Numbered from the stretch's first letter, positions 34,957 through 43,465 are shown. The stretch: DNA of 64,000 nucleotides from Planctomycetota bacterium (GCA_029259635.1 JAJDEU010000018.1:1-64000), one strand, 5' to 3'. Numbers and translations: made by a program. Notes: a model not told the origin generated them from the sequence alone.

Positions 34957-35775
34957 TTACTCCAGCGCGCCGGACGCAGCGAGCGCCGCCAACACCTTCT
35001 CGCGCATCGCCGGGCGGCAGACGACCAGCTCGTTGTTCTTGTACTCGCGTTGGTTGTAGCGGTGTTCGTCGCCGGCGAGCTTGCAGACGGTCCAGCCGAG
35101 CGCTCGGGCGATGACTTCTGGAGCACACGTGTCCCACTCCTTCAAACCGACCTTGTGCACGTAGAGATCGGCCTCGCCCAGGAGTAAGCGCGAGACCTTA
35201 TTGCCGACGCTGCCGCATCGGAGGCTCTCGGTTGAGCCGACATTTTCGCAGAACTTTTCCATCCACGGCGGCGTGTGGCTGCGGCTCATGACGACGCGGT
35301 TGCCGTCGGTGGGGGCGGCGTCACCGAGAATGAGCTCGCGCTCGCCGTCGATGCCGTGCCGCTCTTGTCCTTTAACCGTCACGCCCCACATGGTGAGGCC
35401 CTGCGACGGCAACGCGACGGCGGCGAGCGCACACTCGCCGTTGATGACGAGCGCGACGTGCACGGCCCAGTCGTCGCGATCTTGGCTGTACTCCTTCGTT
35501 CCGTCGAGCGGATCGACGATCCAAGTGCGCGCGATCGACAGACGCGCTTCGGTGTCGCCGGTCTCTTCGGACAGAATTCCGTCTTCGGGATAACGCCCCT
35601 GAATGAAGCCCTGAATGAAACCGTCGGCAGCTTGGTCGCCGATGTCGGCCTTCATCTTGCCTTCCCAACGGCCGGTTTCGCGAAGGCCGAGCACGCGCTC
35701 GCCCGCAAGGTTGGCGGCTTCGATGGCAAAGGCGAGATCGCGCTCGATCTCTTCGGGAGTCATTTCGTTCGACAT
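34957..35775 (-). CDS. cysQ: 3'(2'),5'-bisphosphate nucleotidase-like phosphatase (CysQ/IMPase family)
   Basis: A 272-residue member of the inositol monophosphatase/CysQ superfamily of Mg2+-dependent, Li+-sensitive phosphatases. Metal-binding motifs are present: GILSEETGD, then WIVDPLDGTKEY (the WxxDxxDxT signature), and EWDTCAPEVIARALGW near the C-terminus. CysQ removes the 3'-phosphate of PAP, the product of PAPS-using enzymes, which fits the sat/cysC pair elsewhere in this window, though this gene is 29 kb away. The alternative is an inositol or fructose-bisphosphatase activity; the spacing of motifs suits CysQ best. Start at the ATG encoding MSNEMTPEEI. Confidence 0.8.
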   Translation of the reverse strand: MSNEMTPEEIERDLAFAIEAANLAGERVLGLRETGRWEGKMKADIGDQAADGFIQGFIQGRYPEDGILSEETGDTEARLSIARTWIVDPLDGTKEYSQDRDDWAVHVALVINGECALAAVALPSQGLTMWGVTVKGQERHGIDGERELILGDAAPTDGNRVVMSRSHTPPWMEKFCENVGSTESLRCGSVGNKVSRLLLGEADLYVHKVGLKEWDTCAPEVIARALGWTVCKLAGDEHRYNQREYKNNELVVCRPAMREKVLAALAASGALE

Positions 35776-35797
35776 GAAAATCGGAGGGAGTTGGAGG

Positions 35798-36340
35798 TCA
35801 GTTGGTTTGTTCGAGCGGACCGGTCCAGGAACCGATGCCGCCTTGAAGGTTGAGCATGCCGTGACGGCCTGACTGCGAGAGCAGCTCACAGGCGGCGGCG
35901 GAACGTCCACCCATCGCGCAGTAAACGAGCGTCGTCTTTCCATCGCTCGGCACTTCGTCGACGCGCTCTTCGAGCTGATCGATCGGAATGAGAATCGCGC
36001 CGGGCAAGATTCCGCTCGCCGTTTCCTGCGGCGAGCGCACGTCGATGATGCGAAGCGAGCCGGCTTCGTAGAGCTCGGCGGCCTCCGTCGGAAGCACGTC
36101 GCGCCACAGTCGGCCCTCGCGCACCATCTCCGGCGAGAGCGGCTGACCGCCGGCGAGCTGGGCGATCATCTCGCGCTGCTTCTGCAACTCGGCGACGAGC
36201 TCCTCGTTCAGGTTCTCTACCCGTCGGCGGGCGTCACCGCGGGCGTCTTCGACGGCTTGAGCCTGACCACCGGCGGAGGAGCGGGCGGAGAGAGCGATGA
36301 TGAGCGCCAGAACGGCGAGAACGAGAGCGGTGGTGGCCAT
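35798..36340 (-). CDS. Membrane-anchored rhodanese-domain protein
   Basis: A 180-residue protein with an N-terminal membrane helix (residues 3-20), a charged coiled-coil-like linker (residues 25-65) and a rhodanese domain from about residue 80. The catalytic Cys is in VYCAMGGRSAAAC. Rhodaneses transfer sulfane sulfur or act as single-Cys phosphotransferase-like domains. The tethering by a membrane segment places the domain at the membrane, cytosolic or periplasmic depending on orientation. It lies between the CysQ-like phosphatase and a FIST protein on the same strand, 22 and 20 bases away, so the three are probably an operon. The role is unknown. Confidence 0.8.
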   Translation of the reverse strand: MATTALVLAVLALIIALSARSSAGGQAQAVEDARGDARRRVENLNEELVAELQKQREMIAQLAGGQPLSPEMVREGRLWRDVLPTEAAELYEAGSLRIIDVRSPQETASGILPGAILIPIDQLEERVDEVPSDGKTTLVYCAMGGRSAAACELLSQSGRHGMLNLQGGIGSWTGPLEQTN

Positions 36341-36352
36341 AGGCCGCCGAGC

Positions 36353-37561
36353 TTAACTCGATCTCCGGCGGAAGACGGCGACGGAGGCCGTGAAGCCGTG
36401 AAGAAAGTTGCGGCCGCCGACCGGGCCGATCTCGCCGGCCGCGAAGAAGCCCGCAACGGGGGCGTCGGGGGCCAAACCCTCGCGCACACAGGTCAGATCG
36501 TGGTCGGGGACGCTGAACATGTTGCTGCCGCGACCGTTGCAGGAGAACAGGAGCGCGCCTGCTGAGGAGCTCGGCTCCCCCTCCGCCAATCGTCCGCCGC
36601 CCTGCGACTCCATCAAGAGCTTCAAATCTTCGCTGGCCGAGTCGGCGTCGCGCACGAGGAACTGGATGGTCTGCCCGCGACGGACGAGGTCGTTCACGCC
36701 GAGGGAGTTGTCCGGACCCTGACCGAGGATCTGGCGCACGAGAAAGTCGCCGCGCTCGAACTTGCTCTTGTTCGGATCGATCGCCAGTCCGACGAAGGGA
36801 GCGCTCTTGAGTAGGTCGCTCTCCTCTTCCGGCAGCTTACTCGCCGTCTCGAGAAAGGCCTCGACAGCGCTCTTGCCCCCGAGCTTCTGAACGAGATTGC
36901 GCTCGCACTGAGTGACGACCCACGGCTCGCCGACCGGGCGACAGCCCTGACTCACCACGGAGGAGAGCCCGATCTCGCCCTCCAGCACGACGCCCAGAGC
37001 GCCGTCCTCGACGAGCTCGCCCTCGGTGATCAGGAAATTCTGCCCGGGACCCGTGCCGCCGCTGGCCATACCGCCGACGACAGGGACGCCCGGATGGGTC
37101 TCCTGCATCTGAGCGAGGAAGGCGTCCGTCCGAAAGCTGAAGGGGTCACACAAGAGCAGAACGCTCGCGTGCTCGGGATCGTGGATCTCTGGGGCTCCGA
37201 GAATCGTCGTCCCGCCTTCCGCGTCGGTCGTCGAAGTGAGCCGAAAGGGGCGCACCTCCGTTTCGGGCAAGTAGCCCGCCCAGATCGACAGCCCCGGGCT
37301 GCCTTCCGCCTCGCGGCGTCCTCCGATCACGCCCACACCGGTGCATCCGATCAGGGCAGCGCCTGGGAACTCACGATGCAGGCGGGCGCCGAGCTCTTCG
37401 AGCGCGGGTCCGTGGTGGTGGGTTGCGAAGACCGCCAGCAGACTGGGCCGGATGCCGGCGTCGCTGGGAAAGCCACGAGCGATCTGTTCAAGCGCTTCCT
37501 CCACGGCGGTTTCTGTGTGGGCTTGGGTGGAGAGAGCGCCGGCGAAACGGGGGACAGTCAT
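36353..37561 (-). CDS. FIST-domain sensory protein
   Basis: A 402-residue protein with FIST N and FIST C domains, found in bacterial signal-transduction proteins and thought to bind small ligands such as amino acids. Recognisable elements are GCTGVGVIG, LCDPFSFR and GGMASGG in the N-terminal half, and LFSCNGRG near the C-terminus with the FFAAGEIGP segment, all typical of FIST_C. No histidine kinase or diguanylate cyclase domain is attached or adjacent, unlike many FIST proteins, so it may act as a soluble sensor. I chose the ATG at 37561; a GTG at 37573 is possible. Confidence 0.85.
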   Translation of the reverse strand: MTVPRFAGALSTQAHTETAVEEALEQIARGFPSDAGIRPSLLAVFATHHHGPALEELGARLHREFPGAALIGCTGVGVIGGRREAEGSPGLSIWAGYLPETEVRPFRLTSTTDAEGGTTILGAPEIHDPEHASVLLLCDPFSFRTDAFLAQMQETHPGVPVVGGMASGGTGPGQNFLITEGELVEDGALGVVLEGEIGLSSVVSQGCRPVGEPWVVTQCERNLVQKLGGKSAVEAFLETASKLPEEESDLLKSAPFVGLAIDPNKSKFERGDFLVRQILGQGPDNSLGVNDLVRRGQTIQFLVRDADSASEDLKLLMESQGGGRLAEGEPSSSAGALLFSCNGRGSNMFSVPDHDLTCVREGLAPDAPVAGFFAAGEIGPVGGRNFLHGFTASVAVFRRRSS

Positions 37562-37836
37562 GGATTCAGCCACTGAGGAGGGCGAGGAAGGAGCGCTTTT
37601 GGAGCGAATGGAGAGCAGAATCGGCGGGAGCGAATCCTTCGATGCCGAAGTATTTCAGCATGAACTTACCGGAAAAGCTGGAACTGCCACGTGAAGGGTG
37701 CGATTCGAGGCTGAACGTGGCAGAATCTCGCGCGAATTTGTCAGTAAGTGGTGCCTTTTCTGCAAGAGAGAAGGCCTCTGACGCCTCTACAGAAACTACC
37801 CACCCCCCGGTTTTCCCGGCGGCTGGATTTCACGTC

Positions 37837-39690
37837 ATGACACAAGAGATCGGCACCGAGCTTCCGCTTCAACAGCAGGAAAGCGTCGTGATCCGCTTCG
37901 CCGGCGACTCCGGCGACGGCATGCAAATCACTGGTAACCAGTTTACCGGCACCTCCGCGATCCTGGGCAATGACCTTGCGACGCTTCCCGACTTTCCAGC
38001 CGAGATTCGCGCGCCAGCGGGAACTCGTCCCGGAGTCTCGGGCTTCCAAATTCACTTCAGCTCTTCGGACATCCACACACCCGGCGACGCGCCGGATGTT
38101 TTGGTTGCGATGAATCCGGCAGCGCTGGCAGTGAACTTGGGCGACCTGAAGCAGGGCGGGATCATCGTGGTCAACACGGGCAACTTCAAGGCGACCGACT
38201 TGAAGAAGGCGAAGGTCGACCCTAGCCCGCTCGAGGATCACTCACTCGACGGCTATCGCGTGATCAAGATCGACATCAATGAGCGCGTGAAGATGGCGCT
38301 CGCGGACTCACCGCTGAGTTCGAAGGATGTCCAGCGCTGCAAGAACTTCTACACGCTCGGGTTGATGTACTGGCTGTACAGCCGGCCGCTCGAGACGACG
38401 CTGAACTGGCTCGAGGAGAAGTTCAAGAAGAAGCCGGACCTCGTCAAAGCCAACCAGATGGCCCTGAAGGCTGGCTACAACGCCGGCGACATTCACGAGA
38501 TGTTCCAGGGGCAGTACGAAGTGCCCGCTTGCAACACGATGCCCGCCGGCAAGTACCGCAACATCATGGGCAACCCGGCGCTGTCGCTCGGTTTGGTTGC
38601 TGGCGCGGAGCTGGCCAAGCTCGACATTCTGCTCGGCGCTTACCCGATCACTCCGGCGTCGGACATCCTTCACCAGTTGTCGAACTACAAAAACTTCGGC
38701 GTGATCACGATGCAGATGGAGGACGAGATTGCGGCGATCTGCGCGGCAATCGGCGGTTCCTACGCTGGGCACCTCGGAATTACCGCGACGTCGGGGCCGG
38801 GAATGGCGCTCAAAGGCGAGGCCATGGGGCTCGCGGTTTCCGCAGAGCTGCCGCTCGTTATCGTCGATATTCAACGCGCGGGTCCCTCGACGGGCATGCC
38901 GACGAAGGTCGAGCAGACGGACTTGCTTCAGTCGATCTTCGGTCGCAACGGCGAGGCACCGATGCCCGTGCTTGCGGCCTCGACGCCTGCCGACTGCTTT
39001 GATATGGCGATCGAAGCTTGCCGCATCGCTGTGGAGTACATGACTCCGGTCATTCTTCTGAGCGACAACTACCTGTCGAATGGCTCGGAGCCGTGGATGC
39101 TTCCGAAGCTCGAGGACCTGAAGCCCTTCGAGGCGAAGTTCCGTACGGACCCGGAAGGCTATCAGCCTTACTCGCGTGACGAGAAGGGCGCTCGCCCTTG
39201 GGTGAAGCCCGGCACGCCTGGTCTCGAGCACCGCATCGGTGGCCTCGAGAAGGAAAACCTCACCGGCAACATCTGCTACGACGCGGACAACCACGAGCTC
39301 ATGACGAACTTGCGTCAAGCCAAGCTGATGGCGGTGCGCGAGTCGATTCCGACGCCGGAAGTGACGGGAGCGAGTGACGCCGATGTGCTCGTTCTCGGTT
39401 GGGGATCGACTCTCGGTCCGATCACGAGCGCTGTCGATAAGAGCATCGTGGCGGGGAAATCCGTCGCGCGCATTCACTTGAGGCACGTGTGGCCGTTGCC
39501 GCACGGACTCGACGAGATCTTCAGTCGCTACAAGCTCATTTTGGTTCCCGAGAACAACTTGGGGCAGATGGCGCGCATTCTGAAGAGTGAGTATCCGACT
39601 CACAATTTTCACTCGTACGCCAAGGTTCAGGGCAAGCCGTTCACCACGACCGACATCCTCGCGAAGATCACCGAGATCCTGGAGAGCTGA
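37837..39690 (+). CDS. korA: 2-oxoacid:ferredoxin oxidoreductase, fused gamma-alpha subunit
   Basis: A 617-residue subunit of a 2-oxoacid:acceptor oxidoreductase. The N-terminal 190 residues are the gamma domain (VIRFAGDSGDGMQITGNQF), followed by the pyrimidine-binding alpha domain with LGAYPITPASDILHQLS, and the C-terminal transketolase-like part (VLVLGWGSTLGPITSAVDKS). Such gamma-alpha fusions with a separate beta subunit are typical of 2-oxoglutarate:ferredoxin oxidoreductase (KorAB). The beta subunit starts two bases downstream. I prefer the ATG at 37837 because the family starts near VIRFAGDSGDG. No KorC/KorD genes are present. Confidence 0.92.
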   Translation: MTQEIGTELPLQQQESVVIRFAGDSGDGMQITGNQFTGTSAILGNDLATLPDFPAEIRAPAGTRPGVSGFQIHFSSSDIHTPGDAPDVLVAMNPAALAVNLGDLKQGGIIVVNTGNFKATDLKKAKVDPSPLEDHSLDGYRVIKIDINERVKMALADSPLSSKDVQRCKNFYTLGLMYWLYSRPLETTLNWLEEKFKKKPDLVKANQMALKAGYNAGDIHEMFQGQYEVPACNTMPAGKYRNIMGNPALSLGLVAGAELAKLDILLGAYPITPASDILHQLSNYKNFGVITMQMEDEIAAICAAIGGSYAGHLGITATSGPGMALKGEAMGLAVSAELPLVIVDIQRAGPSTGMPTKVEQTDLLQSIFGRNGEAPMPVLAASTPADCFDMAIEACRIAVEYMTPVILLSDNYLSNGSEPWMLPKLEDLKPFEAKFRTDPEGYQPYSRDEKGARPWVKPGTPGLEHRIGGLEKENLTGNICYDADNHELMTNLRQAKLMAVRESIPTPEVTGASDADVLVLGWGSTLGPITSAVDKSIVAGKSVARIHLRHVWPLPHGLDEIFSRYKLILVPENNLGQMARILKSEYPTHNFHSYAKVQGKPFTTTDILAKITEILES

Positions 39691-39691
39691 T

Positions 39692-40693
39692 ATGAGTGTC
39701 ACTATCGCACCCCTTACGAAAAAAGACCTGAAGTCCGACCAGGACGTTCGCTGGTGTCCGGGTTGTGGCGACTACGCCATTCTGAACGCCGCGCAGGGAG
39801 CGCTCGCCAAGCTCGGGATTCCCAAAGAGAACTTCATGTGGGTCTCGGGCATCGGCTGCAGCAGTCGCTTCCCGTACTACATGGACTGCTACGGGTTCCA
39901 CACGATTCACGGTCGCGCACCGGCGTTCGCGACAGGAATCAAGACGGCTAATCCGGAGCTCTCCGTCTGGATCGCGACTGGAGATGGCGACTGCTTCTCC
40001 ATCGGTGGCAATCACATCATTCACCTGCTGCGTCGAAACGTGGACGTGAAGGTGCTCTTGTTCAACAACGAGATCTACGGGTTGACCAAAGGTCAGTACT
40101 CGCCGACTTCACCGGTGGGACACCGCTCGAAGTCGACGCCGGTGGGTTCGGTGGATCGTCCGTTCAATCCGCTCTCGGTGGCGCTCGGTGCCGGTGCGAC
40201 GTTCGTCGCTCGAACGATGGACAACGACATGAAGCACATGACGCTGACCATCAACCAGTCGGCGGCTCACAAGGGCACGGCCTTCGTCGAGATCTATCAG
40301 AACTGCGTCATCTTCAACGACGGCGCCTTCAATGAGGTGGCCGAGAAGAGCGTGCGAAAGAGCAAGACGATCGACTTGCAGCCCGGTCAGCCGATGGTCT
40401 ATGGCGCGGAGGACGAGAAGGGCTTGCGATTGCGCGAGTTCCATGTCGAGCGCTGCACAGCGGAGGAGGCCGACATCTGGGATCCGACCGACGCATCGCC
40501 GGCTCGCGCGTTCCTCATGGCCCAACTCGACCAGGATCCCGAAATGCCGAATCCCATCGGCATCCTGCGCATGATCGACGCGCCGATCTTCGATCTCGAG
40601 GTCACCAAGCAGGTCACCGATGCCGTCGAGAAGAAGGGCCGCGGCAAGCTCGAGGACCTCATCTACGCAGGAGATCTCTGGGACGTCGAGTAG
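39692..40693 (+). CDS. korB: 2-oxoacid:ferredoxin oxidoreductase, beta subunit
   Basis: A 333-residue beta subunit that binds thiamine diphosphate and a [4Fe-4S] cluster. Visible features are the cluster cysteines in WCPGCGD and GIGCSS, the TPP motif (GDGDCFSIGGNHIIHLLRR... NNEIYGLTKGQYSPT), and a C-terminal tail. It pairs with korA (one base between stop and start) to oxidise 2-oxoglutarate to succinyl-CoA with ferredoxin, which can run in either direction. Palindromic element 2 follows 20 bases after the stop, making it an obvious candidate terminator of this operon. Confidence 0.92.
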   Translation: MSVTIAPLTKKDLKSDQDVRWCPGCGDYAILNAAQGALAKLGIPKENFMWVSGIGCSSRFPYYMDCYGFHTIHGRAPAFATGIKTANPELSVWIATGDGDCFSIGGNHIIHLLRRNVDVKVLLFNNEIYGLTKGQYSPTSPVGHRSKSTPVGSVDRPFNPLSVALGAGATFVARTMDNDMKHMTLTINQSAAHKGTAFVEIYQNCVIFNDGAFNEVAEKSVRKSKTIDLQPGQPMVYGAEDEKGLRLREFHVERCTAEEADIWDPTDASPARAFLMAQLDQDPEMPNPIGILRMIDAPIFDLEVTKQVTDAVEKKGRGKLEDLIYAGDLWDVE

Positions 40694-40713
40694 CCCCGCA
40701 ATCTCGCGCCGGA

Positions 40714-40945
40714 GAAGGTGGCAATACGGTGTCGCACACTCGGTTGCCGATTTCTCGAAGTGCATCGGCGGGCTAGAAGCGATCGTCGCCAGCCTAGTTG
40801 GACCCAATAGAAGAAGGCCCCTACGGCTTTGCCGTAGGGGCCTTCTTCTATTGGGTCCAACTAGGCTGGCGACGATCGCTTCTAGCCCCGTTAGCCGGCT
40901 AAAGGAAATCGGCAACCGAGTGTGCGACACCGTATTGCCACCTTC
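40714..40945. repeat. 232-bp palindromic element, copy 2 (reverse orientation)
   Basis: Outer arms 40714-40754 and 40905-40945 are a perfect 41-bp inverted repeat, matching copy 1 at 39 of 41 positions. The two differences (40743 and 40750) are compensated at their partners (40916 and 40909), as they are in copy 1. Linkers 40755-40769 (15 nt) and 40889-40904 (16 nt, containing the palindrome TTAGCCGGCTAA) match copy 1 only when reverse-complemented, so this copy is inverted. The core (40770-40827 / 40831-40888) is a different perfect 58-bp arm with loop TTT; its centre (AAGGCCCCTACGGC-TTT) resembles an intrinsic terminator. Confidence 0.9.
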
Positions 40946-41012
40946 GGAGACTGAATGGAGTTTGGCGCACGATGTAGGTGTCCCACCTCGGTAGCATGTC
41001 GCTCTACCACCA

Positions 41013-41030
41013 CTCCGGAACTTTCCGGAG
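41013..41030. promoter_or_regulatory. Short perfect palindrome upstream of the SPFH pair
   Basis: CTCCGGAA-CT-TTCCGGAG, 45 bases before the first SPFH start codon, is a perfect 8-bp inverted repeat with a 2-base spacer, the form of a dimeric protein binding site. Confidence 0.4.
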
Positions 41031-41074
41031 CTCCCGTCAGACAGTCAGAACCGCTTACTTAGAGGAAGATCACT

Positions 41075-42256
41075 ATGAGCACCATCGACGCAGAACCGCC
41101 CAGAGGCTGGCCGCCCGGAAAATCGAAAGGCGGAGGAAAGAAGCTGCCGCCGCTTGCCATCCTCGCCGGAGTCATTCTCGCAATGGTGGTCGTTTTCGGT
41201 GGCTTCATGGCCATCACCGGCAACCTTGGCTTGATCTCGGTTAGGGATGACCAGGTCGCTGTCAAGGTGAGTTACATGAGCGGCGAGAGCGAAGTCTTTG
41301 TGACACCGGGCTTCAAGTTCTACCTGCCCTTCCTGCAAGAGATGTACTTGCTGGACAAGAGCCCACAGAAATTCGTCATGGAAGGCGATCGGTTCGTCGA
41401 CGCGGGCCACGTTCCTCGCCTAACCGTGCGGGCCCGCGACGGTTCTAACTTCCGTTTCGACAACCTCGAGATTCAGTACCGCCTCATTCCGAGCAAGGGG
41501 TCCCTGATCATCTCGGACTCAGGTCGCGGCGACGCGTTCAAGGTGCACTGGATTCGGGCGTACGCACGCTCCATCCTCCGCGACGAGTTCGGACGCTTCT
41601 CCGCTGAGGAGGTCGCCAACCCGACGACTTACGATTTGGCGACGGATAAGAGTCGCACGCGACTCAACGATCTCTTGTATCCCCACGGAATCGAGGTCAT
41701 CCAGATCGTCACTCCGAAGCCGCGCTTCGACGATGCTTACGAGCGAGCGATCGAAGATCGGAAGGTTGCGGATCAAGACGTTGAGCGTCTGATCGCGATG
41801 GAAGATCAACTGCTTCGCGAGCGCGAGCGTGAACTCGCTGGAGTCGAGAAGGAGAAAGAGATCGAGATGCGAAGCCTCCAAGGAGAGCTGGAAAAAATCC
41901 GACTCAACGCGGAGCAAAACGCTATTCGCATCACAAAGGCGGCGGACGCCTACGCCATCGAGCAGCGCGCTCGAGGACAGGCCGAGCAGGCTCAGAAGGT
42001 GGCGCGTGCACGGGGTTTGACCGCGAAGTACTCCAAGGAAGCCGAGGGCTTGGTCGCCCAGGCGAATGCCCTCGAAGAGCGCGGCGAGGTTGTCGTGCGA
42101 GAGGCATTGATTAAGAAACTGAAGTCGATTCGGTTCAACCTGATTCCCTATAGCAGGGATCCGGCGCCGCGTCGTCTTGAGCACTCCGACAATCAGGCCA
42201 AAAGCAATACAAGAAATTTGGACGACTCGATCGTGAATAGTGGAGGTATTCAGTAA
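41075..42256 (+). CDS. SPFH/prohibitin-family membrane protein 1 (HflK/HflC-like)
   Basis: A 393-residue protein. A Pro/Lys-rich N-terminus is followed by a membrane helix at about residues 27-48, then the SPFH domain (about 50-240) starting with GLISVRDDQVAVKVSYM. A long coiled coil follows (about 235-345, ERLIAMEDQLLRERERELAG...), with the AYAIEQRARGQAEQAQ motif common to band-7 proteins, and a polar tail. It is the first gene of a two-gene operon, with a stop/start overlap of one base (TAATG). SPFH proteins form membrane rings that control proteases such as FtsH or organise microdomains; no ftsH is nearby. Confidence 0.88.
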   Translation: MSTIDAEPPRGWPPGKSKGGGKKLPPLAILAGVILAMVVVFGGFMAITGNLGLISVRDDQVAVKVSYMSGESEVFVTPGFKFYLPFLQEMYLLDKSPQKFVMEGDRFVDAGHVPRLTVRARDGSNFRFDNLEIQYRLIPSKGSLIISDSGRGDAFKVHWIRAYARSILRDEFGRFSAEEVANPTTYDLATDKSRTRLNDLLYPHGIEVIQIVTPKPRFDDAYERAIEDRKVADQDVERLIAMEDQLLRERERELAGVEKEKEIEMRSLQGELEKIRLNAEQNAIRITKAADAYAIEQRARGQAEQAQKVARARGLTAKYSKEAEGLVAQANALEERGEVVVREALIKKLKSIRFNLIPYSRDPAPRRLEHSDNQAKSNTRNLDDSIVNSGGIQ

Positions 42257-43317
42257 TGAAGGGTGCATCGAAATTTTTAGTCGGCCTCCTCGTGGTCGTC
42301 GTCGTTGGATTGGTCGCGATCAACGCGCTCTTCGAGCGAGTTCCGCCGGAAGTGATTGGTGTCAAGCAGGCCAGCTGGGGGGGCGCGGGCTTGGTCAAGC
42401 AGGACTTCGAAGTCGGCTTCCAGTGGGGAGTCACCGGCTATCACCGCTGGTACTTCCTGGACCGACGCACACACTTCTTATTGTTCTCTTCGTCGAATCA
42501 GAGGTACTCGGACACCGAACGTCCGGCGCTTCAGATCCGGACCAAGGACAACAACTCCGCTCAGGTGGACGTAACCATCACCTATCGCATTAAGCCGGGT
42601 GAAGGCTGGCTGATCATCGATGACGGCTATCGCGAAAATTATCGCGAGCGCGCGAAGTCAACCGTAGAGAGTGTGCTTCGTACCGAGCTAGCTCAGCTGA
42701 CCTCGGAGGACTTCACGAACACCGAAATACGGATGGAGCGCGCAGCTACAACTCTGCCGATCCTCCGTGAGGCCATGTCGAAGTATCACGTCGAGCCGCT
42801 CGATCTTCTGGTTCGTGCTGTGCACTTTCCCGAGGACTACGAAGTGAAGTTGCAGCAGAAGCAGCTTACTCAGCAGAAGGCTTTGCTCGCTCGGGCGCTC
42901 GGAAAGGTCGAGAATCAGGAGCAGGTGACCGGAGTCATCAGCAAAGAGACCGAAGCTCAGCGCAAGGAGCGAACCGCCGATTGGGACAAGCGACTGCAAG
43001 ACGTCACTTCGTCCAACTTAATCAAGGTCGCGACGATCGAGGGTGAAGCCGAGGTCTATCAGCGCACGGCTCGCTCGGAAGCCGACGCCGACTACGAGAC
43101 GATGATCGCGGAAGGTGAACTCGCTCTCGCCAAAGCGGAGGCCGTTCGAAACGACCTGCGCAATAAAGCGCTCGATACGAAAGGTGGTCGCATTCTGCTT
43201 GCATCGCAAGCTGCGGAAAACCTGCGCATCGAAGAGGTCACTCTGAACTCGAATGACCCGAACGTTCCGACGGTCCTCGACGTTAGTGCGATGGTTCGAA
43301 TGCTGTTAGGCGAATAG
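42256..43317 (+). CDS. SPFH/prohibitin-family membrane protein 2 (HflK/HflC-like)
   Basis: A 353-residue paralogue with a single N-terminal membrane helix (residues 7-24), SPFH domain (PPEVIGVKQASWGG onward), and a C-terminal coiled coil (LQQKQLTQQKALLARALGK, then EAEVYQRTARSEADADYE). It lacks the polar C-terminal tail of its partner. The overlapping start suggests equal expression and a hetero-oligomer, as for HflK/HflC. A hairpin terminator follows at 43335. Confidence 0.88.
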   Translation: MKGASKFLVGLLVVVVVGLVAINALFERVPPEVIGVKQASWGGAGLVKQDFEVGFQWGVTGYHRWYFLDRRTHFLLFSSSNQRYSDTERPALQIRTKDNNSAQVDVTITYRIKPGEGWLIIDDGYRENYRERAKSTVESVLRTELAQLTSEDFTNTEIRMERAATTLPILREAMSKYHVEPLDLLVRAVHFPEDYEVKLQQKQLTQQKALLARALGKVENQEQVTGVISKETEAQRKERTADWDKRLQDVTSSNLIKVATIEGEAEVYQRTARSEADADYETMIAEGELALAKAEAVRNDLRNKALDTKGGRILLASQAAENLRIEEVTLNSNDPNVPTVLDVSAMVRMLLGE

Positions 43318-43334
43318 ACCGTCTTCGAAAACAG

Positions 43335-43383
43335 ACCGGGCGCACCGCTTATTCCCTCCGTGGATGGGCAGTGCGCCCGGTTG
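43335..43383 (+). terminator. Hairpin after the SPFH pair
   Basis: ACCGGGCGCAC / GTGCGCCCGGT is a perfect 11-bp stem with a 25-base loop, 17 bases after the stop. No long T-run follows, so it is a moderate candidate. Confidence 0.5.
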
Positions 43384-43465
43384 CGTAGAGCTCCAGTTCG
43401 CCAGCTTGCTCTAACAACATTAGAATCCGCGCTCGCTCGTTCCCACCGCTCCGCCCGCTAAAGCC

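Noticed and set aside
38308..39702. A 464-codon open frame on the minus strand opposite korA
   Set aside because: The opposite strand has an intact KorA with all its motifs; the reverse frame gives an Arg/His/Val-rich sequence with no recognisable domain.
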